From the NCBI GenBank assembly GCA_049322355.1, contig JBMORG010000001.1, positions 315,068-379,067 on the forward strand: a DNA stretch of 64,000 nucleotides, written 5' to 3'. Positions 9,645 through 19,084 of this stretch are shown here, one piece after another. The notes under the pieces are model-generated. The model was not told the origin of the DNA. It was given only the letters and a program-made list of their open reading frames with translations, and searched no databases. This DNA is from 0-14-0-80-60-11 sp049322355. GTDB taxonomy: Bacteria > Desulfobacterota > Desulfobaccia > Desulfobaccales > 0-14-0-80-60-11. The first letter of the stretch is position 1, and every line of letters starts with the position of its first letter. A program made the translations under genes and the position numbers.

Positions 9645-10925
9645 GTGGACTCGGACCCTTTAGTTTCAGGGATAATAGTTAAAAAGCACACCACCCCCAG
9701 GAACCGGGCTTTGTGTTCCGGCAACGTGTTCCTTCTGGCTGGCCTGACCGTTTTGGGGCTTCTCCTCCAGGGCTGCGCCATCTTGACGAGGCCGTATAAG
9801 CCGCCGCCGGCGGTCCTGGAAAATGAGGTCCAGATCCCGGGGTTGCCCGGGGTGCGGGCCTGGGGGGATGAGTTCAGCTTGAGCCTCGAGCAAAGCGCCA
9901 TAGAATCTTTAGAGCAGGAAAGGGCGGCCCACCACGGGAAGTTAGAAGAGGTGGTCAACGTGTTGGCCTTATCCGGCGGGGGAGCTGAGGGGGCCTTTGG
10001 GGCAGGCATCTTGTGCGGCTGGAGCCAGAATGGCACCCGGCCTCGCTTCAAGCTGGTGACCGGCATCAGCACCGGCGCGCTCATGGCTCCCTTCGCCTTT
10101 CTCGGCCCAGCCTACGATGACCGACTCAAGAAGGCCTACACCTCGATATCGGATAAAGACATTTTCCAGGCCCACAGTCCATTGGCGATCCTATTGTCAC
10201 TGGCTAATCTTAAGGCACTGCCCTCGCTGGCTGACACTCGTCCCCTGATCCATTTGGTGGCGGAGATGATCGACACCCAGGTGCTGCGGGAGATCGCCCA
10301 GGAACATTTAAAAGGGAGGCGCTTGCTTGTAGGGACAACCCAGCTGGATGCCCAGCGCCTGGTGATCTGGAACATGGGGGCCATCGCGGCCAGCGGCCAT
10401 CCCCAAGCCCTTAAACTGTTCCGCAAGATCATAGTGGCCTCGGCTGCCATTCCCGGCATGTTTCCTCCGCAATACTTCGACGTGGAGGCGGGGGGCGAAA
10501 AATTTCAGGAAATGCATGTAGATGGTGGCACCAGAGCCCAAGTCATGCTGTATGAGGCCGCCATCGGCCGCTTCGTCTTCAGTGGCCAGCGCCCCCGCCG
10601 ACTGTTCATCATCCGCAATGAGCAAGTCTACCCGGAATGGAAAAAAGTCAAACCCCAATTGAAATATATCTCCACCCGGGCCATCGACACGCTGCTCAAG
10701 TCCCAAGGCGTGGGCGACCTCTTTCGCCTCTACGTCTATGCCCAGCGAGATAAGTTTGACTATAACTTGGCCTACATTCCGGCGGATTTTACCGCCAGGC
10801 CCGCTTCACCATTTGACACGGCCTATATGAACCGCCTCTTCCAGTTGGGGTATGACCTGGCGTGCTGCGGCTTCGCTTGGAGAAAATTTCCGCCGGGCTT
10901 CGAGCCTGGCCAGGCAGGGAACTAA
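9645..10925 (+). CDS. Patatin-like phospholipase, probable lipoprotein
   Basis: A 426-residue patatin-family serine lipase/acyl hydrolase. The oxyanion loop GGGAEGAFGAG starts at G111, the nucleophile elbow GISTG places the catalytic serine at S142, and the dyad aspartate is D293 in VDGG. The N-terminus has a hydrophobic segment ending LLLQGC, an imperfect lipobox, so it is likely anchored in the envelope and acts on lipids there (inference). The GTG start follows a strong AGGAGGGA site. It stands alone, flanked by non-coding stretches, and the true substrate cannot be told from sequence. Confidence 0.85.
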   Translation: MDSDPLVSGIIVKKHTTPRNRALCSGNVFLLAGLTVLGLLLQGCAILTRPYKPPPAVLENEVQIPGLPGVRAWGDEFSLSLEQSAIESLEQERAAHHGKLEEVVNVLALSGGGAEGAFGAGILCGWSQNGTRPRFKLVTGISTGALMAPFAFLGPAYDDRLKKAYTSISDKDIFQAHSPLAILLSLANLKALPSLADTRPLIHLVAEMIDTQVLREIAQEHLKGRRLLVGTTQLDAQRLVIWNMGAIAASGHPQALKLFRKIIVASAAIPGMFPPQYFDVEAGGEKFQEMHVDGGTRAQVMLYEAAIGRFVFSGQRPRRLFIIRNEQVYPEWKKVKPQLKYISTRAIDTLLKSQGVGDLFRLYVYAQRDKFDYNLAYIPADFTARPASPFDTAYMNRLFQLGYDLACCGFAWRKFPPGFEPGQAGN

Positions 10926-11352
10926 GCCGGTCCTCTGATGAGAGGGGCCCGACAAAGTTCTCGTTCTGTCACGTTCCAAGCAATGGCATAGTTGTCCAAA
11001 GTTTCCAAATTTGGCGCTTATTAATAGACTCTGGGCTAAGAATTATGGTAAATAAGAGCAAATTTTATCCTGGCTTTTCAACCGACTAAGTACTCCAATT
11101 CATAAATTCGGTAACGAATAAGTTGATGGAAGCGGAAAAGAAATTTAATTCCCCCTCACCCTAACCCTCTCCCCCCTTGGGGGAGAGGGAATAAGAAGGG
11201 ACTGCGATAATGCTCCCCCTCCCCCCGTTGCCGGGGGAGAGGCCTGGGGTGAGGGAGGCCAGCAAAATACGTTATCATATTTATGAAATGGTGCACTAAG
11301 CCTAAAAATTGTCAGGTCACTGGTGTATTGCTTAATTTTTGGAGACCCTGAT
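10926..11352. other. Non-coding gap with REP-like element
   Basis: About 430 bases without a supported gene. The only clear structure is the composite palindromic element at 11151-11260. The rest is AT-rich and may hold the promoter of the downstream UPF0182 gene, but no convincing -35/-10 pair stands out. Confidence 0.5.
11151..11260. repeat. Composite REP-like palindromic element
   Basis: A perfect 11-bp hairpin CCCTCTCCCCC / GGGGGAGAGGG (11165-11189, 3-base loop) is followed by a second hairpin CTCCCCC / GGGGGAG (11219-11239). Outer arms CCTCACCC (from 11154) and GGGTGAGG (around 11248) can pair across the whole unit. This resembles the CCCTCACCCTAACCCTCTCC intergenic repeats seen in many bacterial genomes. 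It is probably non-autonomous; no transposase is near. Confidence 0.65.
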
Positions 11353-13947
11353 ATGTCCCGCTTAAAACGTTGGATAATTATCCTGACAGCCTCTTTCCTA
11401 ACTTTAGGCGTTCTCTATGTGTTGTTAGCCTTGGTCTTTACCGATTTCCTGGTAGATGTCTGGTGGTTCCAATCCCTCGGTTATGGCTCTTATTTTTGGC
11501 AAAGACTGCTTTACCGTTACCTGGTGTTTGCGAGTTTTACCCTGCTGTTCTTCCTAGTCATGTTTCTTAACTTTTGGGGGGCTACCCGATTTTTGGGCCG
11601 GGTGCCTTCAGTTGAGGCCAAGCCGGCATCAGGACTCCGCCGGTGGTACCGGCGGCTGCTTGAGTACTTTCGCCAGCGGTCGCTAAAATTTTGTCTCCTC
11701 TTCTCTTTAGTAGTTGCGGTCTTCGTCGCCTTTCCCCTTTACGTCCATTGGGAAGACGCCCTGCTCTACGTCTTCGCTCCCGCAGCCGGCCTTCGGGACC
11801 CGGTTTACGGCAAGGATGTGAGCTACTACCTCTTTTCTCTGCCCATCTACCAGTTACTTTTGCGGGAGCTTTTGGTGGCTGCCGGGTTCATGTTCCTGGG
11901 GACAGCCCTGCTTTACTGGCGGGAGAGCCGCCTTCTGGCCAGTCAGGGGCTGCAACTGCCCTGGGGGGCCAAGGTTCATCTGAGCGTTTTGGCCGGTTTC
12001 ATCTTTCTCATTGGAGCCTGGTTCTTCATCCTTCAGCGACACAACCTGGTATACGACGCCTCTCATGTTCCTTTATTCTTCGGTCCCGGGTTCACCCAGA
12101 TGCGGGTAATCCTGCCCCTCATCTGGCTAGCCATTGTATTGCTTCTAATAGTTGCAGGCTCCTTCATTTATTTTATGCATACCAGTAAGGGTATGAAAAT
12201 ATTGATTTTTGCTGCCACATTGTTTTTTCTAGCCTTGGGGGTGTTGTATTCCCCGGTTTTACCCAATCTGGTTCAGAAATACATCGTGGCTCCCAACGAA
12301 ATCGTTCGGGAAAGACCCTTCATCGCTAATAACATCCGGGCGACTCTGGCCGCCTATGATTTGAGCGAAGTGGAAACCCGTAATTACCTCATTAGCGATA
12401 TGCCTTGGGATGTCCGGTCGCCCAAGCTCCAGGCAACCCTGCGCAACATCCCGGTGTGGGAGGCGGAGGTGCTCGACGACGTTTTTCGGCAACTCCAGGC
12501 CCTCCGTACCTATTATGATTTTAATGCCGTAAACGTGGACCGCTATACCGTTGGCAGGGTCTATCAGCAAGTCTTCCTCTCGGCCCGGGAGTTAAATCTC
12601 CAAAAGCTCCCCCCGGCGGCCCAAAACTGGGTAAACGAGCGCCTCAAATACACTCACGGCAACGGGGCGGTGATGGTCCCGGCGGCCCAACAGGGTGATG
12701 CTCCCATGACCTGGTTTCTCCGGGATATCCCGCCCCGGTCCAGCTTTGGCTTGCAGATTGAGCAGCCTGCCCTCTATTACGGTGTGGGCCAGTATGCGCC
12801 GGTTATTGCTCCTAATAAGAGTAGAGAGATCGGTTATCCCCTCAATGGCTCCAACGTGATGGTGGATTATAATGGCACGGGTGGGGTGCCGGTTGCCTCC
12901 TTTTTCCGGAAGCTCATTTTTGCCGTCTACTTTAAAGAACGGGACATCTTTTTCACCACTCAGACAAACAGTAAGAGCCGGATGCAGTTCCGCCGCAACA
13001 TCGTGGAGCGGATCAAGACCTTGACCCCCTTCTTCCTGTTGGATAAAGACCCTTATATTGTGGCCACTCCCCAGAAGTTCTATTGGATACAGGATGCTTA
13101 TGTGGTGTCCAATCGCTATCCCTGTTCCCAGCCTTACAGTGACCAAGTAAATTATATCCGCAACTCAGTAAAAATCGTGGTGGATGCCTATAACGGTACT
13201 GTGGACTTTTATCTGGCGGACCCGCGGGACCCCATCATCCGGGCCTATAGCCGAATCTACCCGGGGCTTTTCAAAGAACTGGATCAGATGCCGGCCGAAT
13301 TGAAAGACCACCTCCGCTATCCCAAGGATATTTTTGACATCCAGATGAGCATTTTTACCAAATATCATCAAACCGATCCGGAGGTCTTTTACAAACAGGA
13401 AGACGTCTGGGAGTTTCCAACCATTGCCTCTCAGGGCAAGTCTACCAGGATAGAGCCCAATTACTTGACCCTTAACCTCTTGGACAAAAATAGAGACGAG
13501 TTCATCCTGTTCACCTCCATGCTTCCGAAGGGGCGCACCAACCTCCGATCCATGGTGGTGGCTGGCTGCGATCAGCCTAACTACGGGAAAATCGTGGTCT
13601 TCAGCTTTCCCAGAGGCACTCTGGTTTATGGCCCCCAGCAGGTGGATGCTTTTATCAATCAAGACACCAGCATCTCCCAGAATTTCACGCTGTGGAACCA
13701 GATGGGCTCCCGGGTGGTCCGGGGCAAAATGATCATTCAGCCTATCGGCGAGGCGATTGTCTATGTCCAACCGGTGTACCTCGCAGCCACGGAGGGCATA
13801 GGGATCCCCCAGCTCAAACGCCTGATTCTGTGCAAGGGGGAAACTGTTGTCATGGAACCCTCACTGGAACAAGGGCTGGAAGCTCTCAATGCCCGCATGC
13901 GGGGAACCCCGGCGCGGCCTGCGGGACTTGCGCCGCCGTCGCCTTGA
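11353..13947 (+). CDS. UPF0182 family large membrane protein
   Basis: An 864-residue protein starting at the ATG at 11353, chosen because GGAGA (11341-11345) sits 7 bases upstream; an in-frame GTG at 11323 has no such site. About seven hydrophobic segments fill the first 320 residues, including FLVDVWWFQSLGYG in the first loop. A roughly 500-residue hydrophilic domain follows, probably outside the cytoplasmic membrane. This architecture and the motif ARPFIANNIRAT-like stretch near 325-335 fit the UPF0182 (COG1615) family, whose function is unknown. The downstream AI-2E-type permease follows after about 50 bases and may be cotranscribed. Confidence 0.85.
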   Translation: MSRLKRWIIILTASFLTLGVLYVLLALVFTDFLVDVWWFQSLGYGSYFWQRLLYRYLVFASFTLLFFLVMFLNFWGATRFLGRVPSVEAKPASGLRRWYRRLLEYFRQRSLKFCLLFSLVVAVFVAFPLYVHWEDALLYVFAPAAGLRDPVYGKDVSYYLFSLPIYQLLLRELLVAAGFMFLGTALLYWRESRLLASQGLQLPWGAKVHLSVLAGFIFLIGAWFFILQRHNLVYDASHVPLFFGPGFTQMRVILPLIWLAIVLLLIVAGSFIYFMHTSKGMKILIFAATLFFLALGVLYSPVLPNLVQKYIVAPNEIVRERPFIANNIRATLAAYDLSEVETRNYLISDMPWDVRSPKLQATLRNIPVWEAEVLDDVFRQLQALRTYYDFNAVNVDRYTVGRVYQQVFLSARELNLQKLPPAAQNWVNERLKYTHGNGAVMVPAAQQGDAPMTWFLRDIPPRSSFGLQIEQPALYYGVGQYAPVIAPNKSREIGYPLNGSNVMVDYNGTGGVPVASFFRKLIFAVYFKERDIFFTTQTNSKSRMQFRRNIVERIKTLTPFFLLDKDPYIVATPQKFYWIQDAYVVSNRYPCSQPYSDQVNYIRNSVKIVVDAYNGTVDFYLADPRDPIIRAYSRIYPGLFKELDQMPAELKDHLRYPKDIFDIQMSIFTKYHQTDPEVFYKQEDVWEFPTIASQGKSTRIEPNYLTLNLLDKNRDEFILFTSMLPKGRTNLRSMVVAGCDQPNYGKIVVFSFPRGTLVYGPQQVDAFINQDTSISQNFTLWNQMGSRVVRGKMIIQPIGEAIVYVQPVYLAATEGIGIPQLKRLILCKGETVVMEPSLEQGLEALNARMRGTPARPAGLAPPSP

Positions 13948-13994
13948 ACCAAATCAGATAAACAGAAACATTTTTCTTCTTGCGGGCAGGTGCC

Positions 13995-15014
13995 ATGTAC
14001 CTAAATTACAATGTTTCTAAAGTTCTCGTCCTGCTGATCGCTGCCGACTTGTTCATCATCGTTGTGGCCGGCATGCAGGCTGCGGCTGCGATCATCAATC
14101 CTTTCCTGTTGGCGGTTTTTCTGGCCACCCTCTGTTCACCGGTCCTTTATGGACTGAGACGCCTGGGACTCCCCAATGGCTTGGCGGTTGCCCTGATTGT
14201 TCTGGGTTTACTGGTTACTGCTTTACTCCTCATGGTTTTTGTGGGGAGATCGGTGAATTCCCTGGCGAGGGAACTGCCGCTCTGTCAGGAACGCCTTGCC
14301 GAGTTCTACAATAAAACCACCGTCTGGCTGAGCCAGATGGGCATGGATATCAGCAATTCCCCGTTAACCGATTATATTACCCCGGGTAAAATCATGAGCG
14401 TGTTCTCCTATGGGCTGTCGCTCATCAGGGGTGTGTTTACCAACATGTTTCTGATTTTGCTTACCGTCCTGCTTATTTTGCTGGAGGCCTCGAGTTTTCC
14501 CCGAAAGATACGGGACGCCTCCCCCGATCCGGAAAGAGGCCTGGACCATTTTAAGGCCATGACGGCGAATATAAATCGGTATATGGGGTTGAAAGCGCTT
14601 TTCAGCCTGGCCACCGGAGCGGCTCTCTGGATACTGCTGGCTCTTATCGGGGTCGAGTTCCCTGGCACCTGGGGGCTGCTGGCCTTTTTTTTGAATTTTA
14701 TCCCGAGCATCGGTTCAATTATCGCGGCAATTCCGGCAATTATCTGGGCGCTGATACAGTTGGGTTTCCCCTCCGCCATGTTGACGCTGCTGGCCTATCT
14801 CGTCGTCAATGTCACCATTGGCAACTTCCTGGAACCAAAATTTATGGGGCGCAAACTGGGATTATCTCCTCTGGTGGTGTTTCTGTCGTTGATTTTCTGG
14901 GGCTGGGTTTTGGGGCCCATCGGCATGGTGCTTTCCGTGCCGCTTACTATGATTGCCAAAATAGCCCTGGCCACCAGTGACGACACCCGGTGGATTGCCG
15001 TGATGCTGGAGTAG
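13995..15014 (+). CDS. AI-2E family (UPF0118/PerM-like) transporter
   Basis: A 339-residue integral membrane protein. The start at the ATG at 13995 has GGCAGG just upstream; a TTG at 13980 is a weaker choice. It has about seven to eight membrane segments in the family pattern: two at the N-terminus, a central soluble stretch (about 85-140), then the conserved C-terminal FLNFIPSIGSIIAAIPA block and NFLEPKFMGRKLGLSPL. Members have been proposed as autoinducer-2 exporters or Na+/H+ antiporters, so the family label does not fix the substrate. No lux-type gene is nearby. Confidence 0.88.
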   Translation: MYLNYNVSKVLVLLIAADLFIIVVAGMQAAAAIINPFLLAVFLATLCSPVLYGLRRLGLPNGLAVALIVLGLLVTALLLMVFVGRSVNSLARELPLCQERLAEFYNKTTVWLSQMGMDISNSPLTDYITPGKIMSVFSYGLSLIRGVFTNMFLILLTVLLILLEASSFPRKIRDASPDPERGLDHFKAMTANINRYMGLKALFSLATGAALWILLALIGVEFPGTWGLLAFFLNFIPSIGSIIAAIPAIIWALIQLGFPSAMLTLLAYLVVNVTIGNFLEPKFMGRKLGLSPLVVFLSLIFWGWVLGPIGMVLSVPLTMIAKIALATSDDTRWIAVMLE

Positions 15015-15094
15015 ATCTTCGTATCTAACGCCCTGAATAAAAAAAATTCGGAGTTATTGCCAGTGCGGTGACCTTTGCACAAAGGAAAGCTGTC

Positions 15095-16387
15095 ATGTCC
15101 ATGACGTATTATTTCATCAGTGATCTGCACATCGGGGGCGATGAGGCCCTCGGCGTATGCGATTATGAGGCAGAACTGATCGCGTTTTTGGAAAAACTCG
15201 CAGAGCACCAGGAAAACGCTGAACTCCTGATTATCGGCGATATCTTCGGCCTGTGGGAATTTACCGACCTCGAGGGTCCCGATAAGCTTAAGGCGGTAAT
15301 TGATCAGTTCCCCAATATCTTTAGAGCCTTACAAAATACCGGCAAGACGGTGAAGATCACCATGCTGCCCGGTAATCACGACTATGAAATCGCCTGTTAT
15401 CCTGAGTTCGTCGAGATGTTGCAACCTTACAACGTACACTTGGAGCAAAAGGTTGCGATTAGCCGGGAGATCGGCGGGAAGAAGATCTGGATCGAGCATG
15501 GCAACCAGCACGATTCCTACAACCATATGCCTGACTTCGGCAACCCTTACGCTCAGCCCATCGGTTATTTTATTGCCAGCAGTGTCGTTAGTACCGCGGG
15601 CAAACATTCGAAATTCGGGAAATACAATTGGCTGAAAGATATCCAGTCGGTCTATCCATCGGAGCAAGTTCCGTATTGGGTCCTGTCGAATTATTTCTAT
15701 CATGAGATGAGTCCCTTGCTGCGCTGGCTGTTCCTGCCATTCCTGCTGCTGTCCGGATTTGAGCTCTTTGTTTTGGGAGGGGCAGCACTGGAGTGGCTCG
15801 GGAAGACAAATACCAATATCTTCCTCAATAACCAGTTGTTCAGTGCCCTGGGTCTGGTCGGCAACCTGGTGCAGCTGATCCTCATCGTCAACACCGTCCT
15901 CTTTGTGAATTTTGTAGCCGTGGGGGTGCCGATTTACCTGATCTGGCGGGATTTTAAGGCTACGTTGAAGCGGTTTCAGATCGTGCTGGACCCATCCGAA
16001 TTGAGCAGCGAGAAGGAGCAGCAATACCTGGAGGCGGCCCAGGCAATCTTCGACCGTGATCCCGACACCATCATCTTCATTTATGGCCATACCCATTTCC
16101 CCTCGGTGCGACAATTCGGCGGGCGGGCCGTAATCAACACCGGCTGCTGGCTGAAAAGGCTCGATAATGTGTCAACCCGCGTCGGCTTCTTACCTCAAAT
16201 CTATGTTCCATTCTTTAGTCTTAACTATTTCAAGATCAGCGAAATCGACGGCAAGATCGCCATCGATTACCACAAAATCCACAAGGACCCGCCGCAGGAT
16301 CTGAGCCTCCTGCAACGGCTGCTGGTATTTAGGAAACGCAGTAAGGCACAGGCCCCCATTCCGGAAAGAACCTTACTTGAGGTCTGA
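15095..16387 (+). CDS. Metallophosphoesterase with central membrane segments
   Basis: A 430-residue protein started at the ATG at 15095 (AGGA 8 bases upstream). Calcineurin-like metal motifs are all present: SDLHIGG near 9-15, GDIFGLWE, GNHDYE, HGNQHD and the late GHTH. The phosphoesterase core is interrupted, between HGNQHD and GHTH, by about 130 residues with two or three hydrophobic segments (LLRWLFLPFLLLSGFELFVLGG and LVQLILIVNTVLFVNFVAVGVPI). The catalytic dimetal site is therefore split around a membrane anchor. An LpxH/LpxI-like or nucleotide-phosphoesterase activity is possible, but nothing in the sequence fixes a substrate. The next small gene starts 3 bases downstream. Confidence 0.82.
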   Translation: MSMTYYFISDLHIGGDEALGVCDYEAELIAFLEKLAEHQENAELLIIGDIFGLWEFTDLEGPDKLKAVIDQFPNIFRALQNTGKTVKITMLPGNHDYEIACYPEFVEMLQPYNVHLEQKVAISREIGGKKIWIEHGNQHDSYNHMPDFGNPYAQPIGYFIASSVVSTAGKHSKFGKYNWLKDIQSVYPSEQVPYWVLSNYFYHEMSPLLRWLFLPFLLLSGFELFVLGGAALEWLGKTNTNIFLNNQLFSALGLVGNLVQLILIVNTVLFVNFVAVGVPIYLIWRDFKATLKRFQIVLDPSELSSEKEQQYLEAAQAIFDRDPDTIIFIYGHTHFPSVRQFGGRAVINTGCWLKRLDNVSTRVGFLPQIYVPFFSLNYFKISEIDGKIAIDYHKIHKDPPQDLSLLQRLLVFRKRSKAQAPIPERTLLEV

Positions 16388-16389
16388 AC

Positions 16390-16803
16390 ATGTTCATTCA
16401 CCAAAGCACCATGCCCTTGCCCCAAAAGGGCGAGGAGGTGCCGCTCCCGAGAATCCAGGAAATTTGCGAGCATTTCGGCTTGCAGGAGTTGTGGAACAAG
16501 ATTGCCAAAGATCCTCCGCCACGGCCCTTCCGGAGCGACGGCTGCTCCCTGTGGTTCGACACCTGGGAAGGGGTTAGTCTCTATCCTGCCTGCTTTCTTC
16601 ACGACCTGAAATACTGGGCCGGTTACCCCGGCGAAGACGTGGCCCGCCTCATTGCTGACGCCGAATTGATGATAGATGTGGCCCGCCTGCTTCAAGACAT
16701 TGTCATGGCCGAGATTATGTTTCGCGGAGTCAGGGTAGGTGGCCACGAGAGATTCAAGCGCTCCTTCTCCTGGGGCTTCGGCCGTCAGTCATCACTGCCA
16801 TGA
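16390..16803 (+). CDS. Small protein with phospholipase A2-like C-x2-HD-x2-Y motif
   Basis: A 137-residue soluble protein starting 2 bases after the metallophosphoesterase stop, so almost surely cotranscribed. I do not recognise the family with certainty. The middle holds C52, then C68-x2-H71-D72-x2-Y75, which resembles the catalytic Cys-x-x-His-Asp region of prokaryotic phospholipase A2-like proteins, followed by an acidic helix (about 79-98). There is no signal peptide. Position next to a membrane phosphoesterase and downstream of a patatin gene is compatible with lipid work, but this is weak inference. Confidence 0.65.
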   Translation: MFIHQSTMPLPQKGEEVPLPRIQEICEHFGLQELWNKIAKDPPPRPFRSDGCSLWFDTWEGVSLYPACFLHDLKYWAGYPGEDVARLIADAELMIDVARLLQDIVMAEIMFRGVRVGGHERFKRSFSWGFGRQSSLP

Positions 16804-16831
16804 TATTTACTCCCCAACCTTTGAAAGCTCT

Positions 16832-16837
16832 TATAAT
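16832..16837 (+). promoter_or_regulatory. Possible -10 box (TATAAT)
   Basis: A perfect TATAAT lies in the roughly 200-base gap before the membrane gene at 17000, but no good -35 is found at 16-18 bases upstream. Recorded only as a candidate. Confidence 0.2.
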
Positions 16838-16999
16838 AGTTACGGCCAGCATCACCTCCAGCCTTGGCAGTAAACCTGGACAATCGCTTAGCCAGGCGTG
16901 GGTTTGGGGGACTGATAAAAGGACCAAGCCCTTTCAGAGAAGCCATCAGGTGTTTCCTGGGGGATGGTGTTCCTTAGAATTCCCAAGAGGAATTGCTCC

Positions 17000-17794
17000 A
17001 TGCCCTATATAGATTCGTTTCTGGCTGTGGTTGTTTTGGCATCCTGGCACATTCTGTGTGGGCGGTTGCCCCTGATTCACAGCGTGCGCCACAGCAATTG
17101 GCTGTCCTTCTCCGGCGGGGTGGCCGTGGCGTATGTGTTCGAAAGTCTCCTCCCCAAGCTGGGGGAGTGGCAGGGATTGATTACGAAACCGGGGCAGGCG
17201 AAGGCCTCGGTTCCCAAACTGTGCGAAGATTTGGGCATGGTCGACTATTGCGGGGATATATCGAAGTTCATCAATTACGAGATTTTTTTGTTGGCTTTGA
17301 CGGGAGTGGTGTTTTTCCTGTGGGTTGACTGGGCGGTGCAAGCCCGCCAGCAGAAAACGGGGGAGCCGGGGGCCTCCGCCGACCTTTTCAGGCTCCATGT
17401 CGGCATATTTGCCGCGTACAATGTATTGATTGGCTATATCACCGCCCATAACATCCTTCCCGGCCGATTGGTGCAAGTGCTCCTGGTTATCGCCTTGGCC
17501 CTGCATTTCCTTGGCATTAACCACACCCTGTGGATCCACTACCGGGAGAGATTCGACGGCGTGGGCCGCTGGATCTTCGCGGTTTCCCTCCTTTTTGGGT
17601 GGGTGTTCGGGGTGATGACGGAATTCGCCGAGACGATCTATATCGGGATGTATTCTTTTCTGGCCGGGGCCATTATTGTCAGTGTTTTCAATGATGAATT
17701 GCCCAACCGGCACGAAGGCCAATTCTGGCCATTTTTGTCAGGTGTACTAATATACTCATATTTTATGATGAATATTTATTCATATACCAAGTAA
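17000..17794 (+). CDS. Polytopic membrane protein of unknown function
   Basis: A 264-residue protein started at the ATG at 17000, which has AAGAGGAA at 16985-16992; an upstream in-frame ATG at 16964 lacks a good site. About seven membrane segments are visible. The second begins SGGVAVAYVFESLLPKL, and a later pair carries HVGIFAAYNVLIGYITAH and HFLGINHTLWIHYRERF. The intramembrane histidines and the early GG/E/LLP segment recall ZIP metal permeases, but the canonical ZIP motif is not convincing. Transporter function is therefore inference. Confidence 0.7.
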   Translation: MPYIDSFLAVVVLASWHILCGRLPLIHSVRHSNWLSFSGGVAVAYVFESLLPKLGEWQGLITKPGQAKASVPKLCEDLGMVDYCGDISKFINYEIFLLALTGVVFFLWVDWAVQARQQKTGEPGASADLFRLHVGIFAAYNVLIGYITAHNILPGRLVQVLLVIALALHFLGINHTLWIHYRERFDGVGRWIFAVSLLFGWVFGVMTEFAETIYIGMYSFLAGAIIVSVFNDELPNRHEGQFWPFLSGVLIYSYFMMNIYSYTK

Positions 17795-17899
17795 CGAGGC
17801 AAGACGCCGGTTTCTATTGCGGAGCGCAACTTGCCCGAGCCTTGAGACTGGGATTTACTTTTACTCCTTTGGCTGGTCATCGCCGTGAAAGGTTGGTCC

Positions 17900-19078
17900 A
17901 TGTCAACTAATAAATACTCCTGTCCTAAGATCGTTCGGAAATTTACCCCAGTTGGACTCAGCCTTTTCTTCCTGATCGTTGCGGGCTGTTCTCAGGAACC
18001 AGCCGGAGCTCCCAAGGCCCCGCCCTCGGCGGCAGTAGCAGTAACGACAGTGACCTCACAAACCGTCCCTATTTACGGAGAATACGTGGCTCGTACCGAG
18101 GCCCGGCAGGAAGTTGAAGTCAGGGCCCGGGTGGGAGGATACCTGGAGAAAATCCTCTTTAAGGAAGGCAGCCAGGTTAGAGCCGGGCAGCTCCTCTTTG
18201 TTATTGACCAGCGGCCCTATAAGGCAGCGTTGCAAGAGGCCAAGGGCAGCCTGGCCCAGGCTCAGGCCTCCCTGTGGAAGGCCAGGCAGGATGTGGAACG
18301 TCTCCAACCGCTGGTAGCCGAAGACGCCGCCCCCCAGGTGGACCTGGACAATGCCAAAGCGGCGGTCAAATACAGCCAGGCGTCGATTGACAAAGCCAAG
18401 GGAGCCATTGCCCAGGCCGAATTGAACCTGAAATTCAGTGAAATCCGCTCTCCCATCACCGGTATCGTCGGCAAAGAAGAGGTGGCGGCAGGAAACCTGA
18501 TTACCAGGGACCAGACCCTGCTGGCGACGATATCTTCCTGGGACCCCATGCGGGTGGTTTTCAGCATCAGCGAGGCTGATTATCTCCTTTGGGCCAAAAA
18601 GTTCGGTGAAAGCGCACCATTCATTCCAGAAAAGCATATTGAACCCTTTGAATTGGTTCTCTCCAACAATTCCGTTTATCCGTTCCGTGGCAGGCTCAAC
18701 TTTGTGGACCGGGCTCTGAATCTGAGCACCGGCACCCTGAATGTGTATGTAAACTTCCCTAACCCCAATCGTCTGCTCAGGCCCGGACTCTTTGGCCGCG
18801 TCCGGGTAGTTCTGGAGCAAAGGCCCAACACCCTTCTCGTGCCCCAAAGGGCGGTGCAGGTAATGCAAGGCGTGCAAAGCGTTTTAGTGGTGGGCCCGGA
18901 GAACAAGGTCTCCCTCCGCACGGTCACCCTGGGGGAGCGCTATAAAGGATTTTTCATTGTCAAGGAAGGTCTGAAGCCCGGAGACCGGGTAGTGGTGGAG
19001 GGCCTGCAAATAGCCATCCCTGGCCGGCAGGTGACGCCCACTGAACACCCTAGCAGTCAGGAAGAGTCGGGGGGGTAA
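17900..19078 (+). CDS. RND efflux periplasmic adaptor (AcrA/MexA-type lipoprotein)
   Basis: A 392-residue membrane-fusion protein. The start at 17900 has AAAGG 8 bases upstream, better than the GTG at 17885. A signal sequence ends in a lipobox VAGC, so it is lipid-anchored in the periplasm. It has a barrel-sandwich/lipoyl domain (VEVRARVGGYLEKILFKEGSQV), an alpha-helical hairpin rich in Ala/Gln (about 105-165), and C-terminal beta-barrel and membrane-proximal domains. It links the inner-membrane pump encoded 6 bases downstream to the outer-membrane channel. Confidence 0.93.
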   Translation: MSTNKYSCPKIVRKFTPVGLSLFFLIVAGCSQEPAGAPKAPPSAAVAVTTVTSQTVPIYGEYVARTEARQEVEVRARVGGYLEKILFKEGSQVRAGQLLFVIDQRPYKAALQEAKGSLAQAQASLWKARQDVERLQPLVAEDAAPQVDLDNAKAAVKYSQASIDKAKGAIAQAELNLKFSEIRSPITGIVGKEEVAAGNLITRDQTLLATISSWDPMRVVFSISEADYLLWAKKFGESAPFIPEKHIEPFELVLSNNSVYPFRGRLNFVDRALNLSTGTLNVYVNFPNPNRLLRPGLFGRVRVVLEQRPNTLLVPQRAVQVMQGVQSVLVVGPENKVSLRTVTLGERYKGFFIVKEGLKPGDRVVVEGLQIAIPGRQVTPTEHPSSQEESGG

Positions 19079-19084
19079 GGCGGC

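Noticed and set aside
13692..13961. Overlapping reading frame at the end of the UPF0182 gene
   Set aside because: It is a low-complexity shadow of the larger gene with no ribosome binding site or family features.
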